DNA of 59,775 nt, taken from Cohnella sp. AR92 (GTDB lineage: Bacteria; Bacillota; Bacilli; Paenibacillales; Paenibacillaceae). Shown in pieces: positions 18,373 through 26,944 of this stretch. Both the position numbers and the translations under genes were made by a program. The stretch lies in NCBI RefSeq assembly GCF_003990975.1, contig NZ_RZJR01000020.1, forward strand, positions 34,785 through 94,559. Direction: 5' to 3'. Position 1 is the stretch's first letter, and the number at the start of each line of letters is the position of its first letter. Under the pieces are notes generated by a model. That model searched no databases, had not been told where the DNA came from, and saw nothing but the letters and a program-made list of their open reading frames with translations.

Positions 18373-19545
18373 ATGTGCAACAAATTTCAAATCGTAGGCA
18401 GCCTGCTGCGTCCGTCGAACTTATTAGAATATAAGCATCAAATCGAACATCGCGATGATATCCGTTATCCCTTCTACCAAGATTTCCAAGGCTATGAGCA
18501 GTGCGAAGCGGATGCGATTCAGGCAGTAGTCGACAAAGAAATTCAGAACGGGTTGTCCATTCTTACGGACGGGGAATATTCCAAGTCGATGTGGCATCTG
18601 GACTTCGTCTGGGGCTTCCAAGGCGTTAGCCGCTATATCGCGGATCATGGCTACTTCTTCCGAGATACGGATGGCACTTCCAAGTACGAGACCCGCAAAG
18701 ATATCGGCTTGCGCATTACGGGAGAATTGGGCGGCAAGAACCATCACTTCATTGAAGTCTATAAGAAGCTTCTTGCCCTTGCCGGAGACCGCGAAACCAA
18801 GCTGTGCGTCCCATCCCCGTCCCATATTTTCGGCGAGTTGTCCTGGTCGGATAACATTGGCGGCACGGAAGCCTACTATAAGGATAGACAGGCGCTCAAA
18901 GAAGGTCTTGTGAAGGCTTATAAGGACTTTGTCGAGGAATTCGCCGCTGCCGGGGGCAAGATTCTGCAGTTCGACGATTGCCTATGGGAGCTGTTCGCGG
19001 ACGATAACCCGAACTCCCCGTATACCGGCGAGAATATCGATCAAGAGGAAGTGCAGGCTCTAGCCGCGGAATTCATTGAGATTAACAATACGGTAATCGA
19101 TTTCGGCCATCGCTTGGGATTGAAAATGTGGACCCACAATTGTCGAGGCAACTATGATTCCCGTAACATGGGCGGCGGATCGTACGCGAAGATCGCGAAT
19201 CTATTCTTGAAGCAGCTTAAATACGATCGTTTCTTCCTGGAATGGGACGACGAGCGCGCTGGCTCGCTTGAGGCGCTTGCGGTGTTCCAAGACAGGCCGG
19301 AAACGGAGATCGTGCTTGGCTTGTTGTCCTCCAAGACCCATACGCTTGACGATGAAGCCCGCGTCGTTCGCATGCTTGACGAAGCATCGAAGATTATCGA
19401 CAAGGACAGATTGCTGCTGTCCCACCAGTGCGGCTTCGCCTCTTGCGACGGCGGCAATGAATTGACGGAAGAGGAACAGTGGGCGAAGATCAAGCAAGGC
19501 CAACGCATCGCCGAGCAATATTGGGGAACGGAAATAAAGGTGTAA
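18373..19545 (+). CDS. cobalamin-independent methionine synthase-like protein (YxjG/YxjH type)
   Basis: 390 aa from ATG 18373 (GGAGGAAC 7 bases upstream). It matches the MetE C-terminal barrel, which transfers a methyl group to a thiol such as homocysteine. Expected zinc ligands are visible: H and C in THNCRGN, E in FFLEWDDERAG, and C in SHQCGFASC. The N-terminal half of full MetE (about 750 aa) is absent, as in YxjG/YxjH, so the methyl donor is probably not polyglutamyl-methyltetrahydrofolate as for MetE. The neighbouring cysDN operon supports a role in sulfur metabolism. An upstream in-frame ATG (18307) exists but would read through the RBS hairpin. Confidence 0.88.
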   Translation: MCNKFQIVGSLLRPSNLLEYKHQIEHRDDIRYPFYQDFQGYEQCEADAIQAVVDKEIQNGLSILTDGEYSKSMWHLDFVWGFQGVSRYIADHGYFFRDTDGTSKYETRKDIGLRITGELGGKNHHFIEVYKKLLALAGDRETKLCVPSPSHIFGELSWSDNIGGTEAYYKDRQALKEGLVKAYKDFVEEFAAAGGKILQFDDCLWELFADDNPNSPYTGENIDQEEVQALAAEFIEINNTVIDFGHRLGLKMWTHNCRGNYDSRNMGGGSYAKIANLFLKQLKYDRFFLEWDDERAGSLEALAVFQDRPETEIVLGLLSSKTHTLDDEARVVRMLDEASKIIDKDRLLLSHQCGFASCDGGNELTEEEQWAKIKQGQRIAEQYWGTEIKV

Positions 19546-19565
19546 GCAAGTTTGGGCAACGGCCC

Positions 19566-19597
19566 AAGACTCAGGTTCCCATACCTGAGTCTTTTTA
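19566..19597 (+). terminator. Rho-independent terminator
   Basis: AAGACTCAGG / CCTGAGTCTT stem of 10 bp with an 8-base loop followed by TTTATT. Confidence 0.85.
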
Positions 19598-19620
19598 TTG
19601 GAAATTTACTTTTTTCCACT

Positions 19621-19648
19621 TTGCATAAAAGTTATTATCTGATAGTAT
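19621..19648 (+). promoter_or_regulatory. candidate sigma-A promoter of cysDN
   Basis: TTGCAT (19621-19626), 16-base spacer, TAGTAT (19643-19648), about 45 bases before the cysD start. Proposed only from match to consensus. Confidence 0.4.
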
Positions 19649-19693
19649 AGGTACAAATACGATGGTTTTAGTAAGGATTATAAGGAGGCCGCC

Positions 19694-20599
19694 TTGCCCA
19701 TGCAAGAACTTACGCATCTGGATCAACTCGAGGCTGAAGCGATTTACATTATCCGAGAAGTAGCGGCGGAATGCGAGAAGCCCGTCATGCTGTATTCGAT
19801 CGGGAAGGACAGCTCCGTGATGCTGCATCTGGCGCTCAAGGCCTTCTATCCCGAGAAACCGCCGTTTCCGTTCATGCATATCGATACGACCTGGAAATTC
19901 AAAGAGATGATCGAATTCCGCGACCGCAAAGCGAAGGAATTCGGCATCGAGATGATCGTTCATTCCAATGAGGAAGCCATTAAGCAAGGGATCAACCCCT
20001 TCGATCACGGCTCTGCCTATACCGATATTATGAAGACCCAAGCCTTGAAGCAGGGATTGGATAAGTACGGCTTTACGGTCGCGTTCGGCGGCGGAAGACG
20101 CGACGAGGAGAAATCGCGCGCCAAAGAGCGGATTTTCTCGTTCCGGAACAAGAATCATTCGTGGGATCCGAAGAATCAGCGGCCGGAGATGTGGAAGCTG
20201 TTCAACACGAGAATCAACAAGGGAGAGAGCATTCGCGTCTTCCCGCTCTCCAACTGGACCGAGAAGGATATCTGGCAATACATTCGCCGGGAGAACATCG
20301 ATATTGTCCCTCTCTACTCCGCGGACGTAAGGCCCATCGTCAATCGCGACGGCCATATCATCATGGTGGATGACGAGCGGATGAAGCTCGAGCCCGGCGA
20401 GAAGGTGGAGATGAAGAAGATCCGCTTCCGCACCTTGGGCTGCTATCCGCTGACCGGCGGGGTCGAGTCGGATGCCGTTACGCTGGACGAGATTATCGAA
20501 GAGACGCTGGGCGCGGTCTCCTCGGAGCGGACCAGCCGGGTTATCGACCAAGAAGCGGCCGGAAGCATGGAACGGCGCAAACGGGAGGGCTACTTCTAA
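19694..20599 (+). CDS. cysD: sulfate adenylyltransferase subunit CysD
   Basis: 301 aa. With CysN makes ATP sulfurylase (sulfate + ATP to APS + PPi). PP-loop-type motif SIGKDSSVMLHLA and the conserved FAFGGGRRDEEK-like segment (VAFGGGRRDEEKSRAKER) plus LSNWTEKDIWQYI are diagnostic. AAGGAGG lies 5 bases before TTG 19694 and 11 before ATG 19700; either may be used. It ends one base before cysN, so the two are one operon. Confidence 0.95.
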   Translation: MPMQELTHLDQLEAEAIYIIREVAAECEKPVMLYSIGKDSSVMLHLALKAFYPEKPPFPFMHIDTTWKFKEMIEFRDRKAKEFGIEMIVHSNEEAIKQGINPFDHGSAYTDIMKTQALKQGLDKYGFTVAFGGGRRDEEKSRAKERIFSFRNKNHSWDPKNQRPEMWKLFNTRINKGESIRVFPLSNWTEKDIWQYIRRENIDIVPLYSADVRPIVNRDGHIIMVDDERMKLEPGEKVEMKKIRFRTLGCYPLTGGVESDAVTLDEIIEETLGAVSSERTSRVIDQEAAGSMERRKREGYF

Positions 20600-20600
20600 G

Positions 20601-22268
20601 ATGAAAAGTCTGCTGAAATTTATCACTTGCGGAAGCGTGGACGACGGCAAATCCACTCTGATCGGGCATATGCTCTATGAAGCCAAGCTCTTGTTCGCCG
20701 ACCAGGAGCGAGCGCTCGAGCTCGATAGCCGGCTGGGCAGCCGCGGCGGCAAGATCGACTATTCGCTGCTTCTGGATGGACTCCTGGCCGAACGCGAGCA
20801 GGGGATTACGATCGACGTGGCTTACCGGTATTTTACGACGGATCATCGTTCCTTCATCGTGGCGGACACGCCGGGACACGAAGAATATACGCGCAACATG
20901 GCGGTTGGCGCCTCGTTCGCGGATCTTGCGATCATCCTGGTCGACGCGACCAAAGGCGTCATTACCCAGACCAAGCGCCATGCCCGGATCTGCGCGCTAA
21001 TGGGGATCAAGCATCTGGTGTTGGCCGTGAACAAGATGGACTTGGTCGAATTCGACCAGAAGACGTTCGAGGCGATCAAAGAAGATTTCCTCCAAACGAC
21101 GGCCGAGTTCAAAATTCAAAGCATTCAGGTCATTCCCGTGTCCGCTACGGAAGGGGACAACATCACGTCCAAATCGTCCAATACCCCTTGGTACGAAGGG
21201 CTTGCTTTGTTGCCTTACTTAGAGAATGTGGATGTGCATACGACCAGCGACACGAAAGCGTTCATGATGCCCGTTCAGCGCGTTTGCCGGCCGGACCATA
21301 CGTTCCGAGGTTTCCAAGGCCAGATCGAAGCGGGGAAAATCTCGGTTGGCGACGAGCTGACGACACTGCCTAGTCATGAGAAGGCGAAAGTTAAACGGAT
21401 CCTGGTAACCGACCAAGATCGGGATTCGGCTTATGCCGGTCAGCCCGTTACCATTCAATTGGACCGCGAAGTCGACGTTTCCCGGGGCTGCGTGCTGACG
21501 ACGGATAGTCGGATTCAAGAGGCCGACAGCTTCAGTTCCACGATTCTGTGGATGGACGATTCCGTTCTGACTCCGGGCAAGCCGTATTGGGTGAAGGTAG
21601 GAACGAAGACTCTTCCCGGTACCGTGACGGCTATTATTCATAAGATCGATATTAATACGGGCAATACGGTCCCGGCGGATCGAATCGTCAAGAATGAATT
21701 GGCGAAGGTCGAATTCTCGTTATCCGACAGCATCGTCTTCGATACCTTTGAAGAGAACAAGAGCATCGGCGGCTTCATTCTGATCGACCGCGTGACGAAT
21801 ATGACTTCCGCTTGCGGGGTCATCGAGGAAGCGCTGCAGAGCTCGGCGGGGCTGGATACGGAGATCACGAGGAAGGTTCGCGCCCAGCAGAAGGGACAGA
21901 CTCCGTTGACCGTCTGGTTCGCCGGCGCGAATTCGGCTAAGGCTGCACTTGCGAAGGAAGTCGAGAAGCGGCTGGTGGCTTCGGGCTACCATACGATGCT
22001 GCTCGAGAACGTACAGGGAGATTCGCTCCGGAGAGTCGCGGAGGTTGCCAAAGTATTGAACGATGCAGGGCTTATCGCGCTGGTATCCTATGATTCTTCC
22101 AGCGCAAGCGACCTTGAGACCGCAAGGGAAATCATCGGCAAAGAGTATATCGAAGTGAATTCGGACGAGACGAACAAGTCCTTCGAAGAAGCGGCGAATG
22201 ACGCGTTCAACCGCGTCGTCAAAGCGGTTATCGCCCAAAATCCGAATTCGATCAGCTACGAGATTTAA
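20601..22268 (+). CDS. cysN: sulfate adenylyltransferase subunit CysN with degenerate APS-kinase-like tail
   Basis: 555 aa from ATG 20601. GTPase subunit that drives APS synthesis: G1 GSVDDGKST, G3 DTPGHEEY, G4 NKMD, then two beta-barrel domains. Residues about 436-550 align with the APS kinase (CysC) half of CysNC fusions (TVWFAGA, RRVAEVAKVLNDAGLIALVS, EYIEVNSDE), but the Walker A motif GLSGSGKST is replaced by GANSAKAAL and the DGDN motif is lost. The tail therefore cannot bind ATP in the normal way; it probably has a structural or regulatory role. No separate cysC is present in this window, so PAPS formation would need another gene elsewhere, or APS is used directly. The long frame upstream of 20601 lies inside cysD. 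Confidence 0.93.
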   Translation: MKSLLKFITCGSVDDGKSTLIGHMLYEAKLLFADQERALELDSRLGSRGGKIDYSLLLDGLLAEREQGITIDVAYRYFTTDHRSFIVADTPGHEEYTRNMAVGASFADLAIILVDATKGVITQTKRHARICALMGIKHLVLAVNKMDLVEFDQKTFEAIKEDFLQTTAEFKIQSIQVIPVSATEGDNITSKSSNTPWYEGLALLPYLENVDVHTTSDTKAFMMPVQRVCRPDHTFRGFQGQIEAGKISVGDELTTLPSHEKAKVKRILVTDQDRDSAYAGQPVTIQLDREVDVSRGCVLTTDSRIQEADSFSSTILWMDDSVLTPGKPYWVKVGTKTLPGTVTAIIHKIDINTGNTVPADRIVKNELAKVEFSLSDSIVFDTFEENKSIGGFILIDRVTNMTSACGVIEEALQSSAGLDTEITRKVRAQQKGQTPLTVWFAGANSAKAALAKEVEKRLVASGYHTMLLENVQGDSLRRVAEVAKVLNDAGLIALVSYDSSSASDLETAREIIGKEYIEVNSDETNKSFEEAANDAFNRVVKAVIAQNPNSISYEI

Positions 22269-22287
22269 TTGCGATAAGCATGAATAA

Positions 22288-22319
22288 AGAACCCTCCGTC
22301 TTTCGCGACGGAGGGTTCT
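22288..22319 (+). terminator. Rho-independent terminator of cysDN
   Basis: A 13-bp perfect stem (AGAACCCTCCGTC / GACGGAGGGTTCT) with a 6-base loop, followed by GTTCCTTTTTC. It also lies downstream of the convergent beta-galactosidase. Confidence 0.88.
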
Positions 22320-22349
22320 GTTCCTTTTTCTTGCCCTTCGAATGTTACG

Positions 22350-24107
22350 TTACCCTAGTAGAGGCTGGTCCACGAACTGCAATTCCAAGCTATCCGTTCC
22401 GTCGATATCGAATACGATGAATTCGTTGTTGCCTTGGCGAAGAAGCGGTGCAGGAATGTAAAGCGTCTGCTGAGGACCGGTTCTCCAATATCTTCCCAAG
22501 TTGAATCCGTTGACGTAAACGACCCCTTTGGACCATCCTTCCAGCTTCAAGAACGTGTCTGCCGGCGTATTCTCAATGGTTAATTCCGCACGATAGAAGG
22601 CCGGGCCGTTCATCGTTTCTTTCTCTATGGCCGCAAAGGACAAAGGCTTCAAGTTATCAAGCGGCAACGTCCAAACGGTCCAACCGTAGAGGAATTGATT
22701 GCCGTGGCGAACTCCCTCGGTAATCCCTTTGCGATCGGCTAGATAAGGACCGTAGTTGATGCGCCCCATATTCTCGACGAGAATTCGCAGACGCGCTCCT
22801 CCGCTCGGCACTTCGAAATGAACCTTCTTGCTGGAATCCCATCTTTCGACGATCCCTTTGAACTCATCGTCCAAGTAAACCAGCGCTCGGTCATGGCATT
22901 CTTGAATAATAAGCTCCTTCTCTTCGCGCGGACCGGAGATAAAGGTCTCGTAGACGATAAATCCGTTGTTCTGTCCGTAACGTTCCATCGGTTCCGGAGT
23001 GACGGATGGGATGGGCTCGGACAATTGGCCCAGCTGATCGAACAATCCGGCACGGCTAGCGGCATGGACGGATCCATAAGCTTGCTTAGGCAATGCTTTA
23101 GGAACTTCCATCGCAGGAAGATCGGTATATTTAGCGATAATATCGCGGATCGCAAAGTATTTCTCGGTAGGATCGCCTGCTTCGTTCAAGGGCGCGTTAT
23201 AATCGTAGCTTGTCACCGTAGGCTCGTAGTGGTCCCGTTCCAAGCCGTTCGCGCCGCTGGTGAACCCGAAATTGGTACCGCCATGGAACATGTAGAAGTT
23301 CACGGACGCTCCTAGAGAAAGCATATCCTCGAACACTTGGGCGACTTCTTCGCCGTCGCGGACGTGATGCTCTTCGCCCCAGTGATCGAACCAGCCGTTC
23401 CAGTATTCCATGCACATCAACGGACCTTGCGGTTGATAGCGGCGAAGCATCTCGAAGGCTTCCTCCGCTCTTGAGCCGAAGTTTGCCGTTTCCAGTACGT
23501 TCGGAACCATGCCTCCTTGAAGCATATGATTCTCCGGTCCATCCGAAGTGAACAATAGGACGTCCATGCCGCGGCTTATCATGGCCCGTTCCAAATATTG
23601 AAGATACTCCGTGTCGTTGCCATAGCTTCCGTATTCATTCTCGATCTGCATGGCGATAATAGGGCCGCCATTCGTGGAGAGCAGAGGCTTCAGCCTAGGC
23701 AACAGTTCATCGTAGTAGGCATCCACTTTATCCAGATAGGGACGGTTCATGCAGCGAAGCTGGATCTCCCGATCGGCGAGCAGCCATGCGGGCAAACCTC
23801 CGAATTCCCATTCCGCGCAGATGTACGGGCTCGGGCGTACGATGACGTGCAAGCCTAGTTCGCCTGCCGTTCGAATAAACCCTTCAACGTCCGCCATGCC
23901 TTCGAAGTTGAATCGACCGGGTACAGGCTCGTGGTAATTCCATGGAATGTAGGTTTCAACCGTATTAAAGCCGCATGCCTTCAGCTTCATCAAACGATCC
24001 TGCCAATATTCGGGCACGACTCTGAAGTAATGGATCGCTCCGGAAAGCAAGCGGATAGGTTTATTGTCGATAAGGAATTGATCGTTCTGTACGGACAACA
24101 CAGTCAT
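22350..24107 (-). CDS. GH35 beta-galactosidase
   Basis: 585 aa from ATG 24107 (GGAGGG 7 bases upstream). Family 35 retaining beta-galactosidase with the expected acid/base E158 in IENEYGSYG and nucleophile E234 in CMEYWNGWFD. The N-terminal LSGAIHYFR and PWNYHEP motifs and the C-terminal jelly-roll segment (GVVYVNGFNLGRYW) are typical. No signal peptide, so it should act in the cytoplasm on imported galactosides. Divergent from an AraC regulator with an inverted-repeat region between them, and near a sugar importer, which suggests a galactoside uptake and hydrolysis module. Confidence 0.93.
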   Translation of the reverse strand: MTVLSVQNDQFLIDNKPIRLLSGAIHYFRVVPEYWQDRLMKLKACGFNTVETYIPWNYHEPVPGRFNFEGMADVEGFIRTAGELGLHVIVRPSPYICAEWEFGGLPAWLLADREIQLRCMNRPYLDKVDAYYDELLPRLKPLLSTNGGPIIAMQIENEYGSYGNDTEYLQYLERAMISRGMDVLLFTSDGPENHMLQGGMVPNVLETANFGSRAEEAFEMLRRYQPQGPLMCMEYWNGWFDHWGEEHHVRDGEEVAQVFEDMLSLGASVNFYMFHGGTNFGFTSGANGLERDHYEPTVTSYDYNAPLNEAGDPTEKYFAIRDIIAKYTDLPAMEVPKALPKQAYGSVHAASRAGLFDQLGQLSEPIPSVTPEPMERYGQNNGFIVYETFISGPREEKELIIQECHDRALVYLDDEFKGIVERWDSSKKVHFEVPSGGARLRILVENMGRINYGPYLADRKGITEGVRHGNQFLYGWTVWTLPLDNLKPLSFAAIEKETMNGPAFYRAELTIENTPADTFLKLEGWSKGVVYVNGFNLGRYWRTGPQQTLYIPAPLLRQGNNEFIVFDIDGTDSLELQFVDQPLLG

Positions 24108-24181
24108 ATAGGTGCCCTCCAATGGGATTCGGATGCGTGCTGCTACTCTTGATACCTCCCATTTTAAGCGGAGGGAATGGG

Positions 24182-24224
24182 CAAACAAATGGACAAAAGG
24201 AGGTTAAATTTGACCTTTTGTTTG
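24182..24224. promoter_or_regulatory. nested inverted repeats, likely operator between bga and araC
   Basis: Two interlocking palindromes: CAAACAAA (24182-24189) with TTTGTTTG (24217-24224), and ACAAAAGG (24193-24200) with CCTTTTGT (24214-24221). They lie between the divergent GH35 and AraC genes, a common position for an AraC-type operator. Confidence 0.55.
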
Positions 24225-24284
24225 GATTGCCGTTACGCTAGAATCTATTGATAGAAATGCGGAACGAAAGGAGGCCCATCTCTG

Positions 24285-25178
24285 ATGGATATTCGTTATA
24301 CACTTCCTAATCTAACGAGCACGCTGCAGATTATCGGCTGCCACGTGGGGAATTTTCAACCGAATTGGTCCTTTCCCAGGCATCATCATTATCTCTTCGA
24401 ACTCTTGCATTGCAAGCAAGGGGAGATAAAGCAAACGATAGGCGATCGGGTTATTTCGTTTGGCGGCGGGGATTGGCTGTTGATCAAGTCCGGAATCTCG
24501 CATGCTTCCGAGAATGGCCCGGATTCCGATTATCGTTTCTTTAACTTGCACTTCGATCTGGACGATCCCATCATACGCGAACGGTTATGCGAGGCCGATT
24601 ACGTGATCATTAGGGCGGAAGAGGCGGCTCGGTTATCGTTGCCGACCCATTTCGGCGCTATCGAAGATGCGCTTTCGCACAATAATCGCACCGACACCGT
24701 CGATGACGACAAAGCGTTAAATCGCCTTATTATCCAATCTCACACTCTAGGAATCATTAGCGAATTCATCAAGTACGGCGAGAAAGCCCCGCGTCCGATT
24801 CCGATGAGCGATGAGAAGCGGCAGAACGCCTCTCTGTTCGAGACGGAGCTGGCTCACGCGATCGAAGAGCGGCTGCGGAACGATAACAATGGGAAAATAG
24901 AGGAGATCGCGGCCTCGCTCGGGATCAGCCGCGGTCGTTGCACGCATATCTTTACCAAGGTCTACGGGCAATCTCCGCGGCAATACAGGAGCAATCTCGT
25001 TCTTAATCAGGCGAAGCATTTGCTCGTGCATTCGACCTATTCGATGGAGGAATTGGCGGAACGGCTTGGATTCCAGTCCGCGAGCCATTTCTCGAGGCAA
25101 TTCCGCAGATGGACAGGCATGCCGCCAAGCGCATTCCGGCCGAAGTTCGTTCTCTCTCCGAGCAATAAGGACGGATAA
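24285..25178 (+). CDS. AraC-family regulator with cupin sensor
   Basis: 297 aa. N-terminal cupin-like sugar-sensing domain about 20-110 (FPRHHHYLFELLHCKQGE, GDWLLIKSGISH) and C-terminal AraC DNA-binding domain about 195-290 (IEEIAASLGISRGRCTHIFTK; FQSASHFSRQFRRWTG). AAAGGAGG is 9 bases upstream. Most likely the controller of the divergent beta-galactosidase and possibly of the sugar transporter. The effector is unknown. Confidence 0.9.
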   Translation: MDIRYTLPNLTSTLQIIGCHVGNFQPNWSFPRHHHYLFELLHCKQGEIKQTIGDRVISFGGGDWLLIKSGISHASENGPDSDYRFFNLHFDLDDPIIRERLCEADYVIIRAEEAARLSLPTHFGAIEDALSHNNRTDTVDDDKALNRLIIQSHTLGIISEFIKYGEKAPRPIPMSDEKRQNASLFETELAHAIEERLRNDNNGKIEEIAASLGISRGRCTHIFTKVYGQSPRQYRSNLVLNQAKHLLVHSTYSMEELAERLGFQSASHFSRQFRRWTGMPPSAFRPKFVLSPSNKDG

Positions 25179-25181
25179 GGG

Positions 25182-26615
25182 CTAGTATGGCTCGATCATA
25201 TTGGCTTGAATATCCGCAAACGCGTTTTCCACTTGGTTCATCCATTCCTCGGTGGTCATTTTCCCCGTCATAATCGGCGTGATGGCTTTCTTGAACAATT
25301 GATTCCTCATGTCTTCTTTGGACTGCTTGGGAATAATGTTCCATTCCTGCGTAATGGCCGTTGCCCCTTCATAAGCGCTGAACATCTCATATACGCCCGG
25401 GGTTAAGTAGTTTCTCGAGAGCTCTTGGGCTCCCTTGAGCGCAAAAGTGCCGTTGGATTTCTTGGCGAATAAGATGACGGACTCCTCGGTATACAGAAAC
25501 TTCAAGAACTCTTTGGCAAGCTCGGGGTTCTTGGCCTTGAGCGGAATAGCAAATTGCTCATAGCTGGAAAGAATATAGCGTTCATCCCCTTTATGGAACA
25601 CGGGAACGGGAATCATGCCGAATTCGAAGCCCTCTTCTCTCGGAGAATCTTTCATCTCGTTCTCCATCCACGAACCGTTAACGATGAAGACGGCTTTGCC
25701 CAGCATCATGTCCGTTTGCGATTGGGTGTGATTAAGTCCGACGGTTCCATTCATCAGATACCCGCCTGTTCCAAGCTTCGCTAAGGTATCCAATACCTTC
25801 TTTACCGGCTCCGTCTTAAAGGAACCCGGTTCGTAAGAAAAGATCTTTTTTAATTGCGCGATTCCAGCCGAATTGGCAAGGGACGGATAGAGAATCTCTT
25901 CCAGATACTCCGGATAGATTCCCTGATAAGTAAATAGCGCGCGCTTGATTTTATGCCCATTCTCATCGACTGCGTAATTTTCCGGTTTCTTTAATTCCTC
26001 ATCCAACGCAAAAAACTCGTCCCATGTCTCGGGCAGCTTCCAGCCTTTATCCTTAAACAATTTTTTGTTGTAGATCAGCCCCATTGGCGCAGCGTTAAAC
26101 GGTGCCATGTAAATTTGCCCGTCCGAATAAGGAGAGAATCTCTTGCTCTCGAGAATGCCGGGAAGAATCATGTCTTTTAAGCGCTGGTCGCTATCCAAGG
26201 CTTTCTCTTCGAACACGTCGGTGATATCCATTAGCCCTTTTTCTTTCACTAGGGAAGCCATAATCCCGCTTTGTTCCGTATCCGATATCGCCAGAAAATC
26301 CGGTGGGTTCCCTGCGACGATCTGAGGCCGGATCACATCGCCGATTCGGGGGCTGATCGTTAGATGGACCTGCACTCCGGGATAAGCGGCTTCGAATTTC
26401 TCGGTGATTTCATTCCAGTATTCGGGTCCGTATCCTCCTTGGAACACGGCGATATCCAGATTCTTGTTCTTGAAGCTTGCCTTATCGCCCAGGTGCTCCT
26501 TATTAACGGATTCGTCTGAGCGGGAAGCTCGGTCGTTAATCATATTGATTGTCGGAATAGCTGCGATACCCAGAATTGCAACCGCTGCCAAAATGAATCG
26601 CGAATATCTTTGCAT
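25182..26615 (-). CDS. extracellular solute-binding protein without lipobox
   Basis: 477 aa from ATG 26615 (GGAG 8 bases upstream). Family 1 sugar-binding fold (NPPDFLAISDTEQSG, KLFKDKGWKLPETWDEFF, FLKFLYTEESVILFAKKSNG). Unlike normal Gram-positive binding proteins, the N-terminus (MQRYSRFILAAVAILGIAA) lacks the lipobox cysteine; it is either secreted or held by an uncleaved membrane helix. It is convergent with the AraC gene and divergent from the importer operon, which has its own lipoprotein. May deliver ligand to the same importer, or work with the YesM-like sensor; both are inference. Confidence 0.88.
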   Translation of the reverse strand: MQRYSRFILAAVAILGIAAIPTINMINDRASRSDESVNKEHLGDKASFKNKNLDIAVFQGGYGPEYWNEITEKFEAAYPGVQVHLTISPRIGDVIRPQIVAGNPPDFLAISDTEQSGIMASLVKEKGLMDITDVFEEKALDSDQRLKDMILPGILESKRFSPYSDGQIYMAPFNAAPMGLIYNKKLFKDKGWKLPETWDEFFALDEELKKPENYAVDENGHKIKRALFTYQGIYPEYLEEILYPSLANSAGIAQLKKIFSYEPGSFKTEPVKKVLDTLAKLGTGGYLMNGTVGLNHTQSQTDMMLGKAVFIVNGSWMENEMKDSPREEGFEFGMIPVPVFHKGDERYILSSYEQFAIPLKAKNPELAKEFLKFLYTEESVILFAKKSNGTFALKGAQELSRNYLTPGVYEMFSAYEGATAITQEWNIIPKQSKEDMRNQLFKKAITPIMTGKMTTEEWMNQVENAFADIQANMIEPY

Positions 26616-26944
26616 CCTGACCACTCCAAGAATTTTATCGTAATCGACCCTTAACAGATCAATTATGAGCACTATCGATAGAGATGAACATGAATAATCA
26701 TACTCCATTCATGTACGATTTTAACGAAAATCGGCAGAAACAAATATTGTCATCGCCAATCAACCCCGTTGGCTTTGCTATGGAAAATCGATCGAACCAT
26801 CGGCGGATAGACGATTTTGCAAACCGATGAGCGGTTTTATCCACTTTGCCCGATGCTATTGAACACTTTAAAATCGATTGGTTAATCTGAGTGAGCGGAA
26901 ACATTCATACCTACTTTTTTCGAATATCGAGGAGGGGCAATACG
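26616..26944. promoter_or_regulatory. divergent control region with five AAAATCG boxes
   Basis: This 329-base gap between two solute-binding protein genes contains AAAATCG in either orientation five times: 26716-26722, 26727-26733, 26784-26790, 26812-26818 and 26870-26876. The first two form a palindrome (CGATTTT-AACG-AAAATCG). A further palindrome AAACCG-ATGAG-CGGTTT is at 26821-26837. A possible TTGAAC -35 starts at about 26860. By chance one would expect far fewer than one copy of this heptamer. Candidate sites for the AraC regulator or the YesN-like regulator. Confidence 0.55.

Noticed and set aside
19598..19693. S-box or other riboswitch before cysD
   Set aside because: The gap is short and AT-rich, without conserved riboswitch sequence; only a candidate promoter is visible.
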